Part shown: in pieces, positions 58,003 to 64,000 of the stretch
How positions within the stretch are numbered: position 1 is the stretch's first letter
Layout: every line of letters starts with the position of its first letter
NCBI RefSeq assembly: GCF_050908995.1
Contig: NC_135120.1
Coordinates: forward strand, 5,283,433 to 5,347,432
DNA: 64,000 nt
DNA from: Andrena cerasifolii
Lineage: Eukaryota; Arthropoda; Insecta; Hymenoptera; Andrenidae
Direction: 5' to 3'
The notes under the pieces: model-generated
What the model saw: the letters and a program-made list of their open reading frames with translations, nothing else
Told to the model about the DNA's origin: nothing
Database searches by the model: none
Translations under genes and position numbers: made by a program

Positions 58003-58394
58003 GCTCATATGATTATATGATTATATGATTATATGATTATAAGATTATAAGATTATAAGATTATAAGATTATAAGATTATAAGATTATAAGATTATAAGA
58101 TTATAAGATTATAAGATTATATGATTATATGATTATATGATTATATGATTATATGATTATATGATTATATGATTATATGATTATATGATTATATGATTAT
58201 ATGATTATATGATTATATGATTATATGATTATATGATTATATGATTATATGATTATATGATTATATGATTATATGATTATATGATTATATGATTATATGA
58301 TTATATGATTATATGATTATATGATTATATGATTATATGATTATATGATTATATGATTATATGATTATATGATTATATGATTATATGATTATAT
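58003..58394. repeat. 8-bp microsatellite (ATGATTAT)n with variant block
   Basis: About 48 units in ~390 bp. A block of AAGATTAT units (about 58037-58117) sits between ATGATTAT units on both sides, showing one unit variant spread locally. It is intronic to the minus-strand gene and likely polymorphic. Confidence 0.95.
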
Positions 58395-58799
58395 AGTACT
58401 TAGGTACACTTTTTTCAGGACTTTTTTAATTCCTACTTAAAAATTTATAGGTTTCGACAATTCTAACTTATGCCACATGAAAGATGAATAATTTCTCTTT
58501 ACTTTGAAACGTATTGCATGCAAAAATATCAATTATTATTCAATTGACAGCGATTTAACTTTTTCTAGGCGATATTAGGTACGGTCATCCTATATGAGTG
58601 GCAGTAGCATACTATTCCGCAACTGAAGTGGCACGAGATCATTTTTCGACGTTTTATGATGTCCATAATTAGTACAAAATTTTGTAACTTTAAACGTGTA
58701 AGGTTTTTGCACAGTATTTTTTTACATAATTGACACACTGCTGTCAAGCGTTGTTCAGGTATCGTGATGGCATGAGATCGTTTTGTTCATATGTAGCAC

Positions 58800-59706
58800 A
58801 AAGAGAGTAGAAAAAAAACAACTGAGTATTTAGATCTGGAAAGCATGCTGGGCTACTTCAGAACCGCAATCTTTTCTTTCGAGAAATACTCCTGAAGAAT
58901 TTTCACAGCAGCATTATCTTGTTCAAATATGTATCATGTTCCAGCAATACGTTCAGCAATTTCCATATATCATGATAATAAAAGTAAAAAAATCCATCCG
59001 GGCCATCAAGATTCAACTTCTTCTTATCCGTAAACACGACTCTTCTCCAAGTCTTTTTCCAATGCACATGCAAGGGCGGATCAAGGATGGGGTCTGCTGC
59101 CCGGGACCCCACTTTCCAGCTCCTCTCCCCCGTTCTAAGCCTTCCATTTTTGTCCAAAAATAATTCAATGAAATTTTGTTCACTGTTTCCCTTTTGAAAT
59201 AATTAGAACTCTGCTTTATTACAAAAAATTACCCCCACCCCCACACGCGCATTTTAACTAAGTAAGTCCCCGAAGATTTGATACCCTCGGGCCCCAAAAA
59301 TCTTAATCCGGACCTACGCACAAGTTGCTTTGCGAATAGCAAACGTTCTTCTGTCCATCTTGCCTTAAATTTTACTTGGATTTATGTATAGTAGGTACTA
59401 CACGTCTAGAGCACGCGTCGGACGTTTTGGATGTTACTGTTAACTCGAGCTTTGCGAGCGGTTTCCTTTGCTATACCACAAGAGTTGAGGCAGCACGTAG
59501 TATTGCTCGTTTCTGAAATCGGATAGTGTTACCGGTCTTCCACTACTCTTATTTTTTCCATAAGCATTCCTGTTTTTCACTAGATTATATATACCTTTGT
59601 GGTTCCTATTAATGGCTTTTGCTATATTTCTAATAGTAAAATTTTGCTTTTGCACAGCAACAATTGTTTTAATCTCACTTTCACTTAATATTCTACCACG
59701 GCCCAT
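58800..59706 (-). pseudogene. Tc1-like transposase, broken and interrupted
   Basis: On the minus strand from 59706: MGRGRILSESE then IRNIAKAINRNHKGIYN and GRPVTLS, the Tc1 helix-turn-helix region, followed by a frameshift into RAILRAAS. After RWTEERLLFAKQ a ~235-bp foreign segment (about 59088-59322, with GGCGGATC and AATCCGG ends) intervenes. Then WRRVVFTDKKKLNLDGPDGF carries the second catalytic Asp region, and after a deletion EQDNAAV. Stops and shifts make it inactive. Confidence 0.75.
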
Positions 59707-59912
59707 TACGTGAATTTAGGAATTTACAAAGGGCTATCAGTTTGCCCCTACCCATTTATGTGTTTATATTTTGTCTCGCACTCATTGAAAAGTTAATGTC
59801 AACCTATCAAGATAGCATTCCCAATCCGAAAATTATGATTTTCATGAAACTTCGTGTCAATGGAGGGCATATTGGAATATGCAAGAAGCAAGCAATTTTT
59901 CTGCGGAAATTA

Positions 59913-60175
59913 TTGTATTTGTATTTTTGTTTTCCCTGTGTGTTTTTAACACAGGATGACGTTTCAAGGATTTCGCTTATATTGCCCAACGAACGATGAT
60001 GATATAGTCATTTCCTTTTTCCCTCCTCCTCTTTCCTTCGGGTCCCAGCAGCAATGACGCACCGGGAAGGAGACAGGTGGTCGTTCACCCATCTTTCCCC
60101 AGTACGCCGCCCCGCGATGTTTAACTTCGGTGATCTTACGGGAACCGGTATTTCCATCACGGCTATGGCCGCTGG
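59913..60175 (-). repeat. Full-length 5S rRNA-derived SINE
   Basis: A 16-bp duplication TTTTCTGCGGAAATTA flanks it (59897-59912, 60176-60191), proving retroposition. On the minus strand the head reads CCAGCGGCCATAGCCGTGAT, ACCGGTTCCCGTAAGATCAC and GAAGTTAAACATCGCGGGGC, matching 5S rRNA in order. Then comes a ~150-bp unique body (CGTTGGGCAATATAAGC) and an A-rich end (AAAACAAAAATACAAATAC). No protein is encoded; mobilisation would need a LINE. Confidence 0.85.
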
Positions 60176-61784
60176 TTTTCTGCGGAAATTAATTCTGAAG
60201 AGTTGAAATCAACCCTTAATGTTAACGCGTTTTCGTTGTTTTAATATAACTTTGCAACGGTGCGAGATAGAACAAAACTTTAAATATAACAATGTTCAGT
60301 TTTTTATGCTCGATCACAGTACCAAAATAAAAATAAAGTTACGCTAAAAAAACGGAAGCGCTATAACTTTAAGGCTTAATTTCACCCCTTCAGAGTGAAC
60401 TTGCGCAGAAAAAAATTGCTCTCTGCATAGTCCAATATGCTTTAGTACATTCACACGAAGTTTCATTAAAATCAGAATTATCGGGTTGGGAATATTCTTT
60501 AATAAGTTACTTTTACATGTTCGTAACAGGTTATATTTTTATACCACTCACAACTTTCGTGCTACCATAATTATAGCATGAAAAATTACAGATAGCACGC
60601 GCGTGCTATCTTTTTGTCTAGGAGTGCATTTTAGAGTAATAAGAAGCTGAAGTAAACGTAAGTTCGATTTGTAATGGTTTTTCAGAAACTTAGAATTAGT
60701 GTTTTTCTATATTTGTAATTTGTCCAATACTAATGATTATTCAATACTTACTATCATAATAAGTACAACTTATCCTATACAAAAATCGATATCATGGTCA
60801 TTTGACAATTTTTTTACTAGTCAAAAAATATATGTAAACAAAGGGTAAACTCAAATTCATGTAACTTACTTTTACATTCAAAGTCGTTTATCTCGAGAAT
60901 GACCCCGTAAGTCGAAAAAGATTATTCTATATTTTTTATTTATTTCTTGCGAAATCATGTGTTCATTAGTTTCTTAGTCCCGAAAATGTAAATTCAACCT
61001 ACTTTTTAAAAAATACATAAAAAAAAAACGTCTGTATGATTTTTTTATATTTGGTTCGCCTAACTTTATACTTTATGAAAATAGCACCCTTATTTGCTAC
61101 TACCTGCGATTATTTGAGAAATAATTTTTTTTAGAAAGAAGTGCGCAGATCAGGAATCCTAATATCTTTGAAAAGTGGATTTCTTTAGACCAAAGCAAAA
61201 AAATTGATGGAATTTACGACCACATTTTGGTACTTTTGAATATAAAAGAGTGTCCGGAAATGATTGACAACGATTTGAGGAAAAAGTGCAGCCGTTTTGA
61301 CTTGACTATTCGTAGGTCCAAGAAAGCTGATTATATATTTAAAATATTTAAAAAAAATTCTAACTTCAAATGCACGTGATAAAAATAATTTCATAAAAAA
61401 ATGTTTTGAACAAAAGTTAGTCAGTATTCAGTTGACAACAAATTGCAAAAGTAAATATTGATAAAAAACTTTTTATTAAATAAAAAATCAAGATCACCTC
61501 AATGTTTTTAATGAAACTGTATATTTTAATATATGCCAATCGATGCATCTTTATATTCTCTTTAAAAAAGTATTAGCGTATCTAGGTCGAAAACTGATTA
61601 TTTCAGAAGCTATGAGTTTTGTCCCAAACGCCCATATACTTTGACGCATTGTACGATGTCCCAAATATCCTATATGAGCTTCATAATTCCCACAGAATTG
61701 TTTACTCATGGTCCACTAAGGAGTGGTTTCAAGTTTATGCACTGCAGTATACCATCATCTATTTTCGTGACACAAATACAGTAC

Positions 61785-62055
61785 CTTTATTATTTGATCG
61801 AGGTTCGAGTTAAGATAATGCAAAAGCCGTTCTTGTGTGAACCGTTCCGGCGAAACGAGGGGGTGGTTGAGATACGCCGTGTGCAACCTGTCGATGCGAA
61901 CCATCATCAGAGCCGCCGACACGTAGAGAGCTGCTAAAAGGGTTATCAGGATGGTTATCACTGTGCTAGTTTTCAGTCCGCCCGTGAACAATGAAAAGAG
62001 TACTCTGGATTTGCTGGGCGCAGCTGGAAGCAACGGTACCGGCGGTGGTTCCAGT
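61785..62055 (-). CDS. Penultimate exon: transmembrane segment, perhaps GRAMD1/Aster-like
   Basis: The acceptor is CTGTTTTAG and the donor AAG/GTACTG; it carries 90 codons plus one base. It encodes a Pro-rich stretch (LEPPPVPLLPAAP), a strong membrane helix (TVITILITLLAALYVSAAL), then a helix ending NSNLDQIIK that continues in the exon at 57583. A single membrane helix followed by a short coil with LDQ..K.SL..L resembles the C-terminus of GRAMD1/Aster sterol-transfer proteins of the ER. That likeness is from memory and modest. The GRAM and sterol-binding domains would lie to the right of the window. Confidence 0.6.
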
Positions 62056-62670
62056 CTAAAACAGCACAAGAAGAACAATCACAGAATTATTTTTACACTG
62101 CACACAACTGAAATAATTCAACGAATTCATTAATTCATGATACTTAATAGCAGGCTAGACATTAGATAATAGATAGATTAAAACTCACAATGTAGTATAA
62201 TAATGGTGTTTGTCACAATTGTTTGGTCTGGGTTAGGTCTGGGTGGTATATTTAGATTTTTTCTACATGAATTTGTGGTGGAGATTCCAAGATCAATTTA
62301 ATTTCTTTAAATGGAATAATATATGAACATCTTTATTCATAATACGATACTGTTCATTCACATAAGGTCATTCAGTGTATGTAGTAGAAGGTCATAGATT
62401 AGTGCAGACATGACCATGTATGATTCCTCATCCTCATTTTCCCACATTGAATCCTCCTGTAAAGAATTTGTGCCCATACCAAATCAAGTAAAAAATTTCT
62501 TACTTTCTGCCAAAATGAAATTTTCTATGCCTATATTAATGCACAATTTTTTTACAAAAGGATCCTTCAATGTGAGAAAATGAAGAACTATACTTAGATG
62601 ATTTAAAAATAGTAAAAAAAATGAAAGTAGTAAACAATATTGTAGACCGAGGCGTCTCTAGTCTCTACAT
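62056..62670. other. Intron-like stretch upstream of the membrane-protein exon
   Basis: AT-rich with no coding exon. It is presumably intron of the minus-strand gene, whose preceding exon must end with two bases of a split codon and was not found in the window. Confidence 0.35.
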
Positions 62671-62862
62671 CAGGGCCGTCCAACTTTTGCTCTTGCCTTC
62701 GAAGAGCAACCGCGGGTGGTTGCGAGCGAAGGTAAGAGCGACGGTTGTGCCCCACCATGGGGACCTTTTGCTCTTGAGGGGAGCGAGGGACCTGGCTCGG
62801 TGCCTTCAAGAGCGAAGAGCAACTTGCGGTTGCTCGTGCGAGCAAATCCTTGGACAGGGCTG
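62671..62862. mobile_element. hAT MITE with CAGGGCCGTCCAA ends
   Basis: CTCTACAT (62663-62670) and CTCTACGT (62863-62870) form an 8-bp duplication with one change. The ends are CAGGGCCGTCCAA and, inverted, CAGCCCTGTCCAA. The body has GAGCAACCGCGGGTGGTTGC and its partial inverse. The ORFs over it are artefacts. Confidence 0.8.
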
Positions 62863-63132
62863 CTCTACGTTAACAGGGTACCCCACTACGAGATCTTTTA
62901 CTGAGAAGCTGGGTTCCCAGGGCGGGCTCGCCCGTGACAGAGATGAGCCCAAACGACTGTCCTAGAGCGCATCTCTTGACCATCTTTGGATTAGTGAGTT
63001 CCCAAGGAGTCAGGTCTATGCGAATCGCGGGTTGTCAGCTAGCTGAACGAGTTTATATACATAATATGTACATGACCCCCAAGATTGACAGATCTTTTTT
63101 CGAGTAATTGTTTCCTTTGAGGTTATCTAAAG

Positions 63133-63981
63133 ATGATTTCCCAGATACCAATTGAAAATACTACTGAATTACGCATGAGCGCTGCAATCGCTTGCCCAAG
63201 AAGAATGGACAAAATATTAAAAAATGGCAGAATAGAATTTTTAAAAAGATTGGAAAGCTGTATTTTAAACGTGGACAAGTTGAAGGACAAGCTAAATAAT
63301 AGAACTATTAAACAATTCTTGTTATTACAAATTAGACACTGGTAAGTGAAAATTAACCTTATTTATTTACGGCGTCTTGAATGATCCTTGGTATTCAATA
63401 TTTCCTGCAATGTTGGCAATGCATCCTCTCCACAGCAGGAACATTTGGTCAGAACCTGAGTGGCCTAGTTCGAGTCCGTAGCATGGTCACGTAGGGTTCG
63501 GGTAGTCGACACCCTGTAATTCGCGTGGACCTGACCCCTTGGGATTTCACTTCATGCGACACACCGTTGAACTCGTATTAACAAACGCTATCGTATTATG
63601 AATAAAGATGTGTAATATTCCATTTTAAAAAATTAAATTGATCTTGGAATCTCCTCTACAAAAATCATTTATACCACGCAATGCTTCTCTCCATACCAAA
63701 CAACTGTCATAATAACAATTTTTTCATATCTTCCTACGAGATATTCCAGCGTTTTCAGTTAAAGGAAACACACTATATAAGTAACGAATGAATAAGTATT
63801 TTAGTAAATGTAAGCAATTAATAAGTACAGCATGTAACAAAATGTTCGTGTATAATACAGTCTAGGGCAAAGATTAATTAGCGATGGTTTTGTTTTCTAA
63901 TGCAGCAATGATCCTGAGCACATGGTGAGAATCGTGAAAGCTTATTTAATTCGATTAAAGGAAAACAAGCTACAATATTAG
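63133..63981 (+). CDS. Small two-exon gene of unknown function
   Basis: Exon 1 (63133-63341) starts with AAAGATG and reads MISQIPIENTTELRMSAAIA, then RMDKILKNGRIEFLKRLESC and KDKLNNRTIKQFLLLQIRH, ending at CACTG/GTAAGT. Exon 2 (63906-63981, acceptor CTAATGCAG) completes Cys and reads NDPEHMVRIVKAYLIRLKEN up to KLQY and TAG. The two phases fit and give 94 residues, basic and largely helical, with no signal or membrane segment. The start is uncertain, since TATCTAAAG before the ATG could be an acceptor with coding exons upstream. It lies opposite the minus-strand membrane-protein gene, probably in its intron. I do not recognise the family. Confidence 0.55.
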
Positions 63982-64000
63982 TTATAACTAAATTAGTTAT

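Larger units (their letters stand above)
57584..61784 (-). other. 4.2-kb intron of the membrane-protein gene
   Basis: Lies between two phase-0 exons. It holds the ATGATTAT microsatellite, the Tc1 relic and a full-length 5S-derived SINE. The stretch 60200-61780 is AT-rich with no recognised gene or terminal repeats. An additional small exon cannot be excluded. Confidence 0.45.

Noticed and set aside
58003..58394. CRISPR array
   Set aside because: Pure 8-bp tandem repeat with no spacers, in a eukaryotic intron.

Overview
The window looks like nuclear DNA from an insect. It has GT-AG spliced genes, an animal-type transglutaminase, AT-rich introns and spacers, and many insect-type DNA transposons. 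Hymenoptera (for instance an ant) is my best guess from the gene and the transposon flavour, but the sequence does not prove it. There are no bacterial operons, no CRISPR array and no virus.

Genes. (1) At the left edge, a + strand reading frame enters the window and ends at 448, or at 468 if an in-frame intron candidate at 336-418 is removed; a poly(A) signal follows at 585. (2) A complete minus-strand transglutaminase runs from an ATG at 15115 to a stop at 4290. It has seven exons with matching splice phases and encodes 713 residues, with the Cys-His-Asp triad intact. A TATA-containing promoter candidate for it lies at about 34415-34485 on the same strand. (3) Two minus-strand exons (62055-61785 and 57583-57470) form the 3' end of a gene for a membrane-anchored protein, perhaps of the GRAMD1/Aster family. 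(4) A small two-exon + strand gene at 63133-63981 encodes 94 residues I do not recognise; it appears to lie inside an upstream intron of gene 3.

Everything else is dominated by mobile elements, mostly non-autonomous DNA transposons defined here by terminal inverted repeats and target-site duplications. They include hAT elements with 8-bp duplications (751, 13393, 38508, 48670, 51620, 54645, 62671), TTAA-flanked piggyBac-like elements (10375, 16033, 20756, 21557, 46551), PIF/Harbinger-like elements (11140, 45357, 45417, 50732), a 9-bp-duplication MULE-like foldback family (8453, 55370), a broken Tc1 transposase (58800-59706), and several large foldbacks. The most striking of these are a 1.57-kb near-perfect palindrome at 34524-36095 and a four-deep nest of elements at 43620-46530.

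Retroelements include a SINE family whose head is derived from 5S rRNA (full-length copy 59913-60175 with a 16-bp target duplication, others at 26921 and 50437), tRNA-like SINE heads (8620, 29285) and a LINE 3' end (31690). Within the transglutaminase gene the introns are packed with these elements while the exons are clean. I found no clear evidence of a new multi-gene system; the most distinctive items are the 5S-derived SINE family, the giant palindrome and the terminal-intron candidate at the left edge.
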